DNA of 64,000 nucleotides from Isochrysis galbana (taxonomy: Eukaryota > Haptophyta > Isochrysidales > Isochrysidaceae). The DNA lies in assembly GCA_018136815.1 (NCBI GenBank), contig CM030934.1, forward strand, positions 6,371,698 through 6,435,697, in the 5' to 3' direction. Below, piece by piece: positions 10,278 through 21,474 of the stretch. A program made the position numbers and the translations under genes. How positions within the stretch are numbered: position 1 is the stretch's first letter; each line of letters opens with the position of its first letter. The notes under the pieces are model-generated. The model saw only the letters and a list, made by a program, of their open reading frames with translations. It did no database searches and was not told the origin of the DNA.

Positions 10278-10350
10278 AGGGGCGGGGAAGGGGAGGGGGG
10301 GGGGGGGAGGGGGGGAAGGGGGCGGGGGGCGGGGGGGAGGGGGGGGAGGC
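10244..10350. repeat. Poly(G) and G-rich low complexity upstream of the FN3 gene
   Basis: Begins with 33 consecutive G (10244-10276), followed by G-runs broken by A or C. It lies 75-180 bp upstream of the first ATG of the FN3 gene, so the sense strand is poly(C). Confidence 0.9.
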
Positions 10351-10784
10351 GCGAGAGGTGGGGAATCCGGCGATGATGACGCGGCCCGGCTCGCTCGTTC
10401 GCGCCTCGTTTCCTCCTCTTGACCTCTCTGGTCTCTAGGCAGCGGAGGAGAGTGGAGTGGAGGAGGGGAAACGCGATCTTTGTACGTTGTACTTGTACTC
10501 TACAGAGAGAAGCCTGGAGGCGCAGGGACAGGGGGCGGGGGGATGAGACACCGAATGGTGAATCGGGGGGAGGCGAGGTGCGAGATGCGAGAGGTGTTGA
10601 ATTGTGTATTACATGTTACATGCTTGCTATGCGGGGGAGCCGACAGCCCATATCCCTCACGATCGAGAGAGCAGCCGCGGCGCTTCCCCGTGCAGGTCGG
10701 CCAGGCGGTACTCGCCTACGAGCGCGGCACCGACCGCCGCGCGCGCCGCTCACGTCCGCCTCCTTCGAGGTTGACTGACCGATT

Positions 10785-10990
10785 TCTACAGGATAGATTT
10801 ATTTCGACAAGATCAAATTCGACAATTCAAATTTAACAACGACCACGTCATTAGAAGGATGAAATAGAGGCAGATAGATTCGCCCTACTCAACAAGGCCG
10901 CACACTTTGGCAACGCCATGGACGCATCCAGCAGAGCCCAGGCCGACATGGGGCGCCAACCAAAGAAGCGAATCGACACCCTAGGTGGGA
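10785..10990 (+). pseudogene. LINE ORF2 C-terminal fragment
   Basis: In shifting frames the strand encodes FDKIKFDN and SSRAQADMGRQPKKRIDTL, matching HYDGIKFSEE and ARTAQAGMGRRPKKRIDM in the LINE copy at 40590-41260. Frame changes and stops mark it as decayed. Confidence 0.55.
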
Positions 10991-13651
10991 AACACAGCCA
11001 GAAGTTTTCCAAACACATAGCAAAAACAGGCTGTTTTTCGCTTTCATAGAAAAGTCGCGTTCCATCGAAAGAGGACCAGGCGACCAGGCGGTTGTTTTGT
11101 TTTCACTTAATGATTAATGAATGTGCCATGCACCGTGCTGTGTCCCGACCCAAGAGAGACCTCCATGGCGCCCCAGTCCACAAAATATGACACATACTGT
11201 CCAGCATCTGGCATCTGGTTTAAATCAACTCTTGGTAAACTATTGTTATAGTTTGAACTATGGAGCGTGCCGCGTGCCGCAACCGCTTCCGCCCCAGGCG
11301 ACCCTCGCCACTGCGCCCCACCTGGGAAGCCCCACGCCGCCCGAGGCGGCTCGTCAGAAAGCCATCTCAAAGCCCATCCAAACCACACCCGCGCGAGCGC
11401 AGGGTGCCCCGCTGCCATGTTGGCGAGCGGCTCTCCTGTCGAGTCGAGCGGAGCCGGAGGGCTCTGGGCCACTCCGTCGCGAGCGGCACCGGCGGTTAGC
11501 GCGGCGCCTTGGCCCTCCTCCCCGCCGGGAGTAGGGTGAATGAAATTCTGGATGGGGTCGGGCATCCCCATTTGGGTGTCTGGACGGGGGACGAACGGCG
11601 AACGAAGGGCGGTGGGGCGGCGAGGCGCTCCTAGCGGCCCTAGTGTGTTGGGTTTTAAGAGATTGTTAGACCTACAAAGAACTCTTCCCTCAGGGAGGGA
11701 GCCTAGGCTGCTTGAGTGCAGCGACGCAGCGAACAACGACGGACAACGGTGCTGAAAACAACAGGATACACCGACTCACGAACGCACCGGAATCATTCAC
11801 CCAAACCAAGCAAATTATCAAGCAACCGCGACCCCAAATCACCGAGAACTCAAACACGTCGCGAGAGACGGAGAGAGAGAGCGAGAGAGAGAGAGGGACT
11901 CCGCAGCGACGGCCGGAGCGTGTCTCCGTTGTAACTTCCCACGTAGCGGAGAGTCCGAAGGGGAGCGTCATGTCGCGCGACCACGGCGATCACTTTGGAT
12001 ACAGATCGCGACGAGATATCTTCACGACCGAATAAATCTTGCCGTTGAGCGTGAACCTTCTAGACGCTTCTAACGAACAACCCTGAGTAGCAACCAAGGG
12101 GAAGAAACACCAAAGGGGCCAAGGGCTTGCATGTAGCTTGCATCAAGGGGAAAGATTCCCTCACCTAAGAAGCGAACCTACACTGATCTCCAAGGGGAGA
12201 TGGCAAATTAAACCTCAAATCTCGAGCGGATAGATAGAGCAACCGACTCGCTCGCCAAAACCTTGACCGAGAAGAAAGAATCAAGGACCTACAAGCCAAG
12301 GGTAGCGGACCTAGGGAATGTGAGAGGAAATTTCCGAACGCCAACGCCAACGCCAAACGCGGGAAGGCAACGAAACCCTAACCAGGCCAAGCAGAACCTA
12401 TGAAGAACAGGCCTGGACGACAACGAAAGTCAGCAAGTCCCAAGAAAGAACCGGAACCCAACAAGAAACAACAAACAAGCCTTGCAAGAAGCTAAATAAG
12501 CCTCCTGAAGGTACCCCGAAAGCCTGAGACAAGCACACGGCAAGCAACAGGCGACCTGGCTCCTTTGAGTCAAGATTGCCCGAAAGGAGGAAACCTGGAA
12601 TCTAGACCTGACAAACAGGCAAGACGGAAAGAAACGAGAACTCGAATTCTAGGTCGCTAGGGACGAACCCTACCAACTTAGATGTGCCTGAACTTCACCG
12701 TGTGGCCGCACGGCGAAGGACCTGGAAATAAGAACCTGGAAATCGCATCATCTAGGATGAATGCGACATCTCCATCCATGGCCTGGCCGGCAAGCGACAG
12801 GTGGGGTACGTCGTCACCGCCGGCGGTTGCGCGCGGGGAGGTATCTCTTCGGGCGCGAACTGTCAACGGCGAATCATAAAAGCAGTTTTGTGATTTTATA
12901 AGTAGTATCGTTAGAAGGGAACCGGGGCGCGGCGACGGAGAGGGAGTCGCGCGGGAAAACCTAAAAACGGAACATACGAGGAGACGAGGAGGGAGTGTAC
13001 AAGCCCCCCCCCTTTACCCGCAACGAGTATAAGTAAATAAATACTATTTGCCATTTGCTTCAGCTTCATTAGTCTGCCTTCGCATAATACCTAATACAAA
13101 CGATGAACGCACCGCCAGCAATACCTACTACTACAAGTAGTTTCCCAATACAGCAATGTCCCGAACGACGCCAGTACTTACTAAGGACATGATAGGAAGA
13201 ATCATGGCCGTAGACAGGGGTGGAATAGCCGAGGTTTTGACCCGCGGACGGCAGGATGAAATCTATAGGAGGAAGATAGGGAGATAGTGCATGCTAGTAG
13301 TAGAAAAATGATGAAGTTGGGCCAGAGCCATGAACTCGAAGCAAAGAAAAACGCACCGATCGATGCGCTGTTCACCCGCGGGTCGTGATGTGTGGCATGG
13401 CCGTGCACACACGCGTGTGCCTCACACCGTCCTGTAACGCTAATAATCGGAGCTGAACACAGCTCCTTCCCCTCCCTCTGCCTGTCCGCTTGCTACCTAT
13501 CCACAATTGCTACCTTGGCTATTTGTCCTTGTTCGGCGCCTTCATGTGAGACGAGTGGTCGTGCCACCACGGCCATGCTAGTTTTCAAGAAGCAAATTTG
13601 GACGCAATGGAGTTTTGCATCTCACGATGAGGAACCGTAAAGGTGCTAGGG
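10991..13651. other. Long intergenic region without a supported gene
   Basis: A 209-codon open frame lies on the minus strand at 11107-11736 but has no domain, low complexity and no conserved look, so I do not call it. From about 11760 to 12700 the plus strand is purine-rich (AAG/GAA-rich, with a GAGA run near 11870) and could be old LINE sequence. The rest is featureless. Confidence 0.5.
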
Positions 13652-16138
13652 TTAAACGCAAGCTACTCCGGAGCTTGTGTTCTCTCGCACAGCACGCTGC
13701 GCCTCGGCGCCCTCGCCAAGCAGAGAAGGCTCGCCCGCAGCGGCTTCCTCGAGGGATTTGCCCGTCGTCTCAACGACGCACGCACCATAGAAGATGGTGA
13801 TGAGAATGCCGAGCCCTGCGTAGAGTCCAAAGGCAGCGAACGGCCCAATGGCCTCATTCAAAGACAGGAAGGTGAGTGCGATCGTTCCCGAGCACAACCG
13901 GTTGAAGAAGACCGACATGGCGACAACCTTCGCGCGCCTGCACTCGTGAGGACGGCTATGTGAGTGAATGAGATCAAGCGTGAGTTGCGGCTGGCTGGCA
14001 AAAGTGTGGTCGGCAAGCCAAGGGCTTGGCTAAGGCTCTCGGCAAGCTGCGCACATGTAAAGTGGAAGCATCTCTGACACGACGACGAAGGTAAGCGCGC
14101 CTGGACCGAGGGAGAAGAAGAGCATGGCGAAGCAAAGTGAGGTGGCAGAAGCTGCCAACGGCCACCCGAGTGGGAAACGGAGGGCGATGCACAGGACGAA
14201 GATAGAGAGGGCGAGGTTGGAAAACACCATAGTACGGCGTCGACCAACAGTGTCAACAACCTGTCGGTCGATAAGGGGTGATGGAGACCAGTGAGAAAGA
14301 GTACTCACGCCCGGTATTGCCCAGCCTTCGTGTCCCACAATCGATCACGAGAAGTCTCACAGTGCTACCGCTTGATGAGCAAGTGGGACTACGTGTAGAG
14401 GTGGCAGGCAAGCCAAAGGCTAGCACTAACCGCGGCTGCAACGAACTCGCCGATGAGCTTGGAAACGCCAACTCCGAGGGACACAAGGAAAACGACGTCG
14501 ACTGAAACGCAGTTCTCTACCTCTTCCTCCGAGATACCGACGGCGGCACGCTCTTCCGGGTCGACGCATTGGTTAAGGATACGAGGGGTGTAGTAAAGAA
14601 TCGCCTCCGTGCCCGTAAGCTGCTGCGCAAGCCCCAGCCCGAGGGCAACGAGTACCTGCCCAGAACAGGGAAAAGTGGTGCAGGCATCAGTTGGTGGTGA
14701 GTTGCCGCAAGACGGCAGAGCGCATAGGTACGGTCGCCTCAAGGATGACGGAAAGCGCACGCTCAAAGCGAATGGTAATGACAATTTGACCATATCCCGA
14801 TTGCCACCCCCGCGAAATCGTGATCAACGACATGCTCGATGAACCATTCAACCATTTGGCGGGAGGCTCGGTCGCACCTGGCGACGCTCAAAGTTAGTCG
14901 GTGGCAAGAGGGAGTCACGCCAAGTGAAGACTGCGTGGCCAGTCGAGAGATTGCGGGTAGTCCTCAAATGGGGCACGTGCGCTCCTTCAACACGACCCTC
15001 GGCATCTGTGCCGCCAGAGGACGCCCAGACAGGAGGGTCGCCCACAATTGCGCGCGTCGAGCTGGGGGGGCGTGTACCATCCGGTGCAACGCCTTGGGCA
15101 TCTCGTCCCGTTGCTCCCTGCTGAGATGTGCTCTCCCTGCACCCTTGAGATCCTTCATGGGCCGCGCTAATTTCAACATCGGGGATTGCCGATGTTGAGT
15201 CGGATGCGCCTATGGTCACACCGTTGACTTCATGCTGCTTGCCTGGGCCCTCGAGCCAGGCAAGTACGCGGTCAGCCTCTGCCTTGCGCCCACGCATGAG
15301 GAGCCAGCGAGGAGACTCGGGCAGGAACGGATACGCAACGAGGTAGATCAAAGGGAGCAAGAGCGACACGCCCATCGCAACGCGCCACCGCAAGTCTGCG
15401 TCGTGCGGAAAGCTCAGGTTTATGGTACGGTCGAGGGCGAAACCAAGGAGAATGCCGACGTTGATACTGATGTCCGAGATGGCCACGAGCCCGCCGCGCC
15501 ACTCCTTTGGCGCCATCTCGGCAATGTACACTGCACACGCGCACCATGCGCAACCTGAACCTAGTCCTTGCAGTGCCCGACCAAAAAGCAAGACATCGAA
15601 ATTATGTGCGAAGGTCACAGCGGTGCCACCTACCGTCCGGATCGCAGGGAAATGCACTCGGCACGGGCCGATTGGATTGAGTGTGACGCGTGCGGCGATG
15701 TGGCAATACATTTCCATGTGCTGCATCACGCAGCTGCCTCACCTAGGAGCAGGAGCAATGATGACACTAGAAGTGTTGCTCGTCGTCCGAAGGTGTCCAT
15801 AAACATGCCTGCGCCACCCAGCGCGCCGAGGCCTGACACGAAGTTGAGCCCCGAAGTCGCCATCTCTTGCGCAAAGACGCTGAGATCGAGTGACGACGCC
15901 ATGTCGATCAGAGATCCTGTGGTGGGCAAAGTCGGTAGTTGGCTGCCAGGTTCATGCCACGCGTGTAGGGAGGGCTGGAGGCCAGGTGGCGGTGTGAGAG
16001 GAGGATTCGTACACATTGGGAAGGCTACCTACCGGAGATGACACCAACATCGTAGCCGAATGCCATGTTGTTGAGCGCTGCAATGACGGAGACGCACATG
16101 ACGTGCCATGGGAAGGCTGGCGGCTTCGTCTCCGTCAT
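13652..16138 (-). CDS. Sugar/H+ symporter, MFS sugar porter family
   Basis: Twelve-helix transporter for hexose or a related sugar. Six exons in coding order, 16138-16033, 15916-15743, 15629-14878, 14655-14431, 14260-14055 and 13937-13652, all join in phase at GT-AG sites to give 582 aa. Signature blocks appear in order: ALNNMAFGYDVGVISGSL (helix 1), MDTFGRRATL (loop 2-3), GRALQGLGSG, YIAEMAPKEWRGG, PFLPESPRWLLMRGRKAEA, GLAQQLTGTEAILYYTP (helix 7), VDTVGRRRTM, SEMLPLYMRAKVVAM and FLSLNEAIGPF. The central loop after PESPRWL (about residues 210-300) is longer than usual and Ser/Gly/Thr-rich, so it may be regulatory. No clear transit peptide, so plasma membrane or vacuole is likely. Substrate is not determined by sequence. 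Confidence 0.92.
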
Positions 16139-16960
16139 GTCTCGGTGCTGTAGCAGGGACTCGTGGAGAATGTTGCCGGGCGAAGTGGCGCGTCAATCTG
16201 CCCGCGAATCGCCGGCGTGCACGCTCACGCCGAGCAGAGAAGGAGCGAGCGAGAGGGGGGGGGGGAGGAAGGGGACCCCCTTGGGGCGGGGGTGGCGGCG
16301 GCGGTCTCTCCGCCTCTGACTGCTCGGAGGCACCTCTCTCTCCCCTTTCCTCCTCCCCCCGCCCCCCCCTCCCCCCCCCCCGCACTACCTCTCCCTCCTA
16401 CGTTTACATATAACCCCCCCCCACCCCCCCCGTCTCTCCTTTCCTCCCTCCTCTCCCTCTCTCCACCTTCTTCTTCTTCTCTTCTTGCCTATTCCTTCTC
16501 TCAGAATGTCTTGGCCTTTTTCCTCTCTCGGACCCGCCTTTCGTTCTCTCCTGTGGGGGGGGGGAGGAGGGACGACACCACGGAGAACTCTACGCACGTG
16601 GAGTACTCCTGCAGCAGAGAGAGAGAGAGAGCGGCGAGAGAAGGAGAGAGAGAGAGACAAGAGAAGAGAAGAGAGAGAGGACGACGCACGCTGTGTGCGC
16701 CGTGGAGCAGGACGGAGACGGGAACCGTGGAGACTTGCTTTCTCCTAGAGTACTCTATTCTCCTATTCGTCCGTCCCATTTTTCTCTTCCTTTGGGGATA
16801 GCCATCGCTGCCCACCTTTTGGTCCATCCGCAGGGGGGGAAGGGGGGGGGGGGGGGGAGGGGGGGGGGGGGGGGGGGGGGGAGAAGAGAGAGAGAGAGGG
16901 CGGCAGGAGCGCGACACCTCGCGTTCTCTCTCTCTTCGAGTCGATGCGGGAGGGTCGGCG
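16139..16960. repeat. Low-complexity upstream region of the sugar transporter
   Basis: A patchwork of G-runs (16256-16265, 16842-16857, 16859-16881), C/T-rich (16330-16490) and GA-repeat (16620-16680) sequence. Open frames here are products of the bias and are not called. Confidence 0.8.
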
Positions 16961-17089
16961 TCAAAGCATACTTTATTAAAAACTCCTAAAAACTCACTGC
17001 TGAGCTTGCTGGGAGAGCACCTTTTAATTAACTCCTACTTCTACTCAGTCCAAGCGAAGCTAACATGGGGGGGAGGGAACTATAATATT

Positions 17090-17390
17090 CTCGCCTCGCC
17101 CGCGACTCTGGACCCACTACCTTCACGCAAGCGTTCGACACCCCCACTCCCCCGGCCCTCCCCCCCCGCCATCTGGCATCTGGCGACTTCCCCCCATGCC
17201 CGCGCATGCGCTCATGTGAGGGCTAGTAGTAGCTAGTAGCTAGTAGCTAGTAGGGGGATAGAGGATAGAGATAGAGATAGAGGTAAAGGGCTTAGACATG
17301 GTCCGGTGGCACCGCCCCTCGCAGGTGATCTAGTTCCCCCCTTCCTCCTACGCCTACCGGGTAGGGACGGGTACAAGTTTCGCGCTCGAC
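17090..17390. repeat. Fragment of the palindrome-rich retroposon family
   Basis: Shares ACACCCCCACTCCCCCGGCC, GGGCTTAGACATGGTCCGGT and TTCCCCCCTTCCTCCTACGC with the copies at 47450-47600 and 6600-6740. A short CTAGTAG tandem array sits at 17221-17250. Confidence 0.65.
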
Positions 17391-17611
17391 TCCCCCAAAT
17401 TTTGTGCTTGATTTTGTGACTTATTTTGCTCCTCCCCCCCCAAATTTCGCGCTAGATTTTGTTTAATCAACTACTATAACTAACGCTAGCTACTAGCTAG
17501 CTATACCATAGTAATGTGTAATGTAACTTATAACAACACACAAGCATCGCCATAAATAACGTCATGTTGTATCGGCGCACGCCCTAGAGGCCTAGGCCTA
17601 CGCCCAACAAG

Positions 17612-17728
17612 ACTAGGGCTAGGTAAAAATATGTGACATATTGAACTACATATTTGGGTCAACTTCTCCGGATTACATATCGTTACATTTTCGTACATAT
17701 TTCACATATTTACGGCGTATTTGGGCGG
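17612..17728. mobile_element. TACATATTTGGG element, partial copy
   Basis: Nearly identical over about 105 bp to 3022-3128 (CTAGGTAAAAATATGTGACA and onward). Only one end is present; it stops at GTAGGG just before the region leading to the zinc-finger ORF. The 5' part matches the inverted end TAGGGCTAGG. Confidence 0.75.
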
Positions 17729-17960
17729 TAGGGCTCCACGCCTCCATTGGAGAGTGCGAGGTGGTGGAGGCAGCCCGCAACGATGGACGGGTGCGAGTGT
17801 GCGAGTGGTGTGGGAGAAGAGCAAGGGCAGTGGCGCCAACACCACCGTCCAGCAAACGTTCCGGTGGGTAGAAACGGCATCTCTCAAGAAGATCGGGTTG
17901 CGCCGCTCTCCGAGGCTCTCAGCACCGCGCCGTGGCATCTTTGGAGTGGAGATCCCTGAG

Positions 17961-18389
17961 ATGGCGGCTCACGAACGTCAGCGGCAAATGAAGAAGAAGC
18001 CGCCGGCGGGCGTCCGTGGTCGGAAGTCGGGTATGCGTGCATCTAAGGAGACGTCAATCACCCTGCTTCAGCGCCTGCGTGAATTCCCCAACCACTCATT
18101 GCGTGAGTCTGCAGGAGAGCTGTTTTGCGCAGCGTGCAAGCAATCACTCGCTAACATCAAGAGCTCGATCCGTGCGCACGTGAACAATATGAAGCACATC
18201 GAAAAACTGGCGGCTTTGAACGTGCGCAACAAGTCGGATAAAGTCCTCGTTGGGGAGCTTGGCGAGTACTTCAAGAACCACACCGATGAGGCGGGCACTA
18301 GCACTAGGGCAACTTTAGCAACGCGCAGACATGCGACAGAGGAGCCGACACAACGAGGGCAGATCTCGCTGGGGAGCTATGACCGATAG
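17961..18389 (+). CDS. BED/CGGBP1-type zinc-finger protein, possibly transposon-derived
   Basis: The 142-aa frame from the first in-frame ATG (MAAHERQRQMKKKP) is basic at its N-terminus. It then reads LREFPNHSLRESAGELFCAA through CKQSLANIKSSIRAHVNNMK to HIEKL. The spacing C-x2-C...H-x5-H, with LFCAAC and KSSIRAH, matches the BED-like finger found at the N-terminus of hAT-family transposases and in CGGBP1. The frame is open upstream without ATG to about 17721, so an upstream exon may exist. No catalytic RNase-H or dimerisation domain follows before the stop, so this is either a small DNA-binding host protein or the stump of a hAT transposase. DNA binding is inferred. Confidence 0.65.
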   Translation: MAAHERQRQMKKKPPAGVRGRKSGMRASKETSITLLQRLREFPNHSLRESAGELFCAACKQSLANIKSSIRAHVNNMKHIEKLAALNVRNKSDKVLVGELGEYFKNHTDEAGTSTRATLATRRHATEEPTQRGQISLGSYDR

Positions 18390-18740
18390 ACGAGAGAAGA
18401 CAAAAGACGGTCATGGAACATTTGATGACATCGAGAGAAAGTAAGAGAAGAGGCGGAATACCAATCGACGAGACCTTGAGGCTTAAAATAACCCACAGGT
18501 TATAGTTATATGTAAAAGCCTGCCATCGTATGGAATATACGACACCATGCAGAACCCAGAGCTCTCGCGAGCAGGGTGGGGGCTCCACGTCGCCCTCGGT
18601 GCCACAAAGCACAAAGCAGCCGAGAGCCGAGCACGAAGGACCATGTCACGTGATGTCTGCCTTTCTTCTGAACCAGCTCGATATCGACCGTGACGAATTG
18701 GCGTGCATGCAAATGCTGCTTGCTGGGTACAAAGGGTTGT
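18390..18740. other. Gap between zinc-finger ORF and TRIM
   Basis: No supported gene. The sequence left of the TRIM continues on its right at 20313 once the TRIM and one TSD copy are removed. Confidence 0.5.
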
Positions 18741-18745
18741 GTCAC

Positions 18746-19493
18746 TGTGGAAATCAAAGCCGCAGCTTGGATTGTAACGAGATGAGCGAGATGTAACGAG
18801 ATGGCCTGATGGCCCGACGACGAGATGAACGAGATGGCCTTGATGGCCCGACGAGATGAACGAGATGGCCCTGGGGCCCGACGAGATGAACGAGATTTTC
18901 GGGTAACGGAACTGGACGAGGAGTTTCCCCACTAAGCTTGGTCGTAATGCGGTGAAACCGATTTGCAGACAAGCGGGAAACCGGGGCGGAAGGAACTGGC
19001 AAGGAAGTCGGCAGGAAGGCAGAGGAAATGTCTTGGCAAGGCGACGGAGGCAGGATTTTAACGGTAGACGGAGTGCAGAATTTTAACGGTAGGAAGGCAG
19101 GATATTTAACAGTAGGAAGAGGCAGGATTTCTAACGGTAGACGGAGTGCGGAATTTTTACGGTAGAAGAAGAGCGTGGAATTTAACTGTAGAAGAAGAGC
19201 GGAGAGGAGAAGGAGCGGGGCTCGAACTGCAGAGCGCTCCGTCCGGACTCGAACTCGCGACCCAGAGCAAAAGGTTGGTGGAGGCGGTGGGTTGAACCAC
19301 TATGCCACGCGAGAGTTTACGTAGCCATAGGGCCGATGGGAAGGGCTGAGAACCGCCCTATATACTCTGGGTTTTTGTCTCTTCTTTTTCACTTTTCTTC
19401 TTCTTTCTTCCTCTGTTCTTTTTTACTATTTACTGTTTTTCTTTTTTTTTTACTGTTATTTCTTTTTGCCTCTGAGACATCGCGAATGCGACA
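18746..19493. repeat. Left LTR of the TRIM
   Basis: Its 5' part holds four imperfect tandem units of about 25-30 bp around GACGAGATGAACGAGATGGC (18770-18900). A second set of AGGATTTTAACGGTAG-type units covers 19020-19180. A tRNA-like segment follows (19236-19314, minus strand), then a T-rich end. Confidence 0.9.
19236..19314 (-). other. tRNA-like segment (A and B boxes) in the LTR
   Basis: Read on the minus strand, TGGCATAGTGG (19307-19297) fits the pol III A box exactly. GAGTTCGAGTCC (19256-19245) fits the B box with one change, 40 nt further on. An anticodon-loop-like CTTTTGC suggests a Lys(UUU) ancestor. The acceptor and T stems do not pair, so it is not a functional tRNA gene. The same segment recurs in the right LTR near 20050-20128. 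Confidence 0.45.
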
Positions 19494-19558
19494 CCCCCCG
19501 ACTTAATCACGAGCGTCCTCGCGAGCCTTCTGCAAGCGGAATCCTTATGTCTCTAAAT

Positions 19559-20307
19559 TGTGGAAATCAAAGCCGCAGCTTGGATTGTAACGAGATGAGC
19601 GAGATGTAACGAGATGGCCTGATGGCCCGACGACGAGATGAACGAGATGGCCTTGATGGCCCGACGAGATGAACGAGATGGCCCTGGGGCCCGACGAGAT
19701 GAACGAGATTTTCGGGTAACGGAACTGGACGAGGAGTTTCCCCACTAAGCTTGGTCGTAATGCGGTGAAACCGATTTGCAGACAAGCGGGAAACCGGGGC
19801 GGAAGGAACTGGCAAGGAAGTCGGCAGGAAGGCAGAGGAAATGTCTTGGCAAGGCGACGGAGGCAGGATTTTAACGGTAGACGGAGTGCAGAATTTTAAC
19901 GGTAGGAAGGCAGGATATTTAACAGTAGGAAGAGGCAGGATTTCTAACGGTAGACGGAGTGCGGAATTTTTACGGTAGAAGAAGAGCGTGGAATTTAACT
20001 GTAGAAGAAGAGCGGAGAGGAGAAGGAGCGGGGCTCGAACTGCAGAGCGCTCCGTCCGGACTCGAACTCGCGACCCAGAGCAAAAGGTTGGTGGAGGCGG
20101 TGGGTTGAACCACTATGCCACGCGAGAGTTTACGTAGCCATAGGGCCGATGGGAAGGGCTGAGAACCGCCCTATATACTCTGGGTTTTTGTCTCTTCTTT
20201 TTCACTTTTCTTCTTCTTTCTTCCTCTGTTCTTTTTTACTATTTACTGTTTTTCTTTTTTTTTTTACTGTTATTTCTTTTTGCCTCTGAGACATCGCGAA
20301 TGCGACA
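19559..20307. repeat. Right LTR of the TRIM
   Basis: Same order of motifs as the left LTR. Differs by one extra T in the run near 20264-20274. Confidence 0.9.
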
Positions 20308-20406
20308 GTCACGGAACCAGGCCGAAGTGCCTGTGCTCAGGTGTCTGGAGGAAGGGGCGTCTGTAATAATGTGAAATGGTGTTTTGTGTCCGCTTATTTA
20401 TTAGTT

Positions 20407-20474
20407 ATTAGCGCTTAGCCTTTTCAAAACGCAAAACGCGATTAGCGCTTAGCCTTTTCAAAACGCAAAACGCG
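20407..20474. repeat. Perfect 34-bp tandem duplication
   Basis: Units 20407-20440 and 20441-20474 are identical (start ATTAGCGCTTAGCC, end AAAACGCG). Located about 480 bp upstream of bL20m. Confidence 0.9.
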
Positions 20475-20953
20475 TTTTCGCACATAACGTCAATCGATGA
20501 CCGAATGCCGAATGCAAGTTTGAGCGTACGGGAGCACCGTTCTGTGGTCGACGACCACTCGTTTGGAGTTGGAACGTTGGCCCCCGGTCGATGTCTCGAG
20601 CGGGTATTTTCGGTGTTATATTCCGCTCCGCGTTTATACGTCGCGCGACTCCCGAGGGTAGCCTGTGCGGAATCCACGTGTTTTGCGCCGGGTCCTCGGA
20701 AACCGCCGAAAGTCGGCTCGTGTTCACTGGGGCGGTACGCGGCGCGTTTTCTTCGGGCCGACATATTAGCCCTCGCCCAACATATTACTCAGCCGCCCTA
20801 GCCGATACGTATTTCCTCAATCCTGACTTTTTTATTTGTGCGCCCTTAGAACTTAAAATAATGTATGACCGCCCTGCCACTTGCCCCCCTCCCCCCCCTT
20901 GCGGGCCTTCCCTCCCCGCGGCGCGCAGCCGTGCGGTCGGCGCGAGGCTCGTC

Positions 20954-21474
20954 ATGTCGCGTGAGCGTACCATCTTCAGGCTGGCGAAAGGGTACCGTGG
21001 GCGCGCGAAGAATTGTTTCCGGATCGCGATCAAGCGCGTCGAAAAAGGCCTGCAGAACGCCTATCGCGAGAGAAGGCTCAAGAAGCGTGAAGCGCGCTCG
21101 ACGCAGATCATGCAGGTCGGAGCGGGTGCGAGAGAGCATGGCCTCAGCTACTCAAAGCTCATCAGGGGAATGTACCTGTCAGACATAGGCCTGAACCGCA
21201 AGATGCTGTCCGCCATTGCACGACAGGAGCCCTATTCTTTCCGAGCAATCGTCGAGGAGGTGCGGCGGTTGCCCTCCCGCGGCAGCTGGGGGTTTCGTGT
21301 TGAGCACCATCTGATGCATGATCACTGGCAATTACCTTCTTTGTGCGCTTGCTACAGCTTCACCAATATTCGTCCCTGCCTGTCCGACAGGCAAAGAAGG
21401 CTCTGCGAAAAAATGTGCTGGGCACCACAGAGAGCGTGGAAGAGGGGAACGACAAGCAGCATGTTATCAGCTAA
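20954..21474 (+). CDS. MRPL20: Mitochondrial large-subunit ribosomal protein bL20m
   Basis: Binds large-subunit rRNA early in mitoribosome assembly. Exons 20954-21259 and 21391-21474 join in phase 0 across a 131-nt GT-AG intron to give 129-130 aa. The protein starts MSRERTIFRLAKGYRGRAKN, keeps the basic N-terminal helix, then AYRERRLKKREARSTQIMQV, AREHGLSYSKLIRGM, GLNRKMLSAIARQEPYSFRA, and after the splice IVEEAKKALRKNV, which completes the family's C-terminal helix. Length and order fit bL20 without extension. The frame is open upstream with weak coding character, so I chose the ATG directly before the conserved core. Plastid bL20 is normally organelle-encoded in algae, so the mitochondrial form is more likely. 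Confidence 0.93.

Larger units (their letters stand above)
18746..20307. mobile_element. TRIM-like LTR element with near-identical LTRs (5-bp TSD)
   Basis: Two long direct repeats, 18746-19493 (748 bp) and 19559-20307 (749 bp), begin TGTGGAAATC and end GAATGCGACA, giving the canonical TG...CA ends. By eye they differ only in the length of one poly(T) run. A 5-bp duplication GTCAC flanks the pair (18741-18745 and 20308-20312). Only 65 bp (19494-19558) separate the LTRs, so no gag or pol is encoded and the element depends on another retrotransposon. I see no classical TGG-starting primer-binding site next to the left LTR. Near-identity implies very recent insertion. Confidence 0.93.

Noticed and set aside
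11107..11736. 209-codon minus-strand frame
   Set aside because: Pro/Ala/Gly-rich, no domain, composition explained by GC bias.
19494..19558. Internal region of the TRIM as a gene or primer-binding site
   Set aside because: Only 65 bp, no TGG-starting complement to a tRNA end and no frame.
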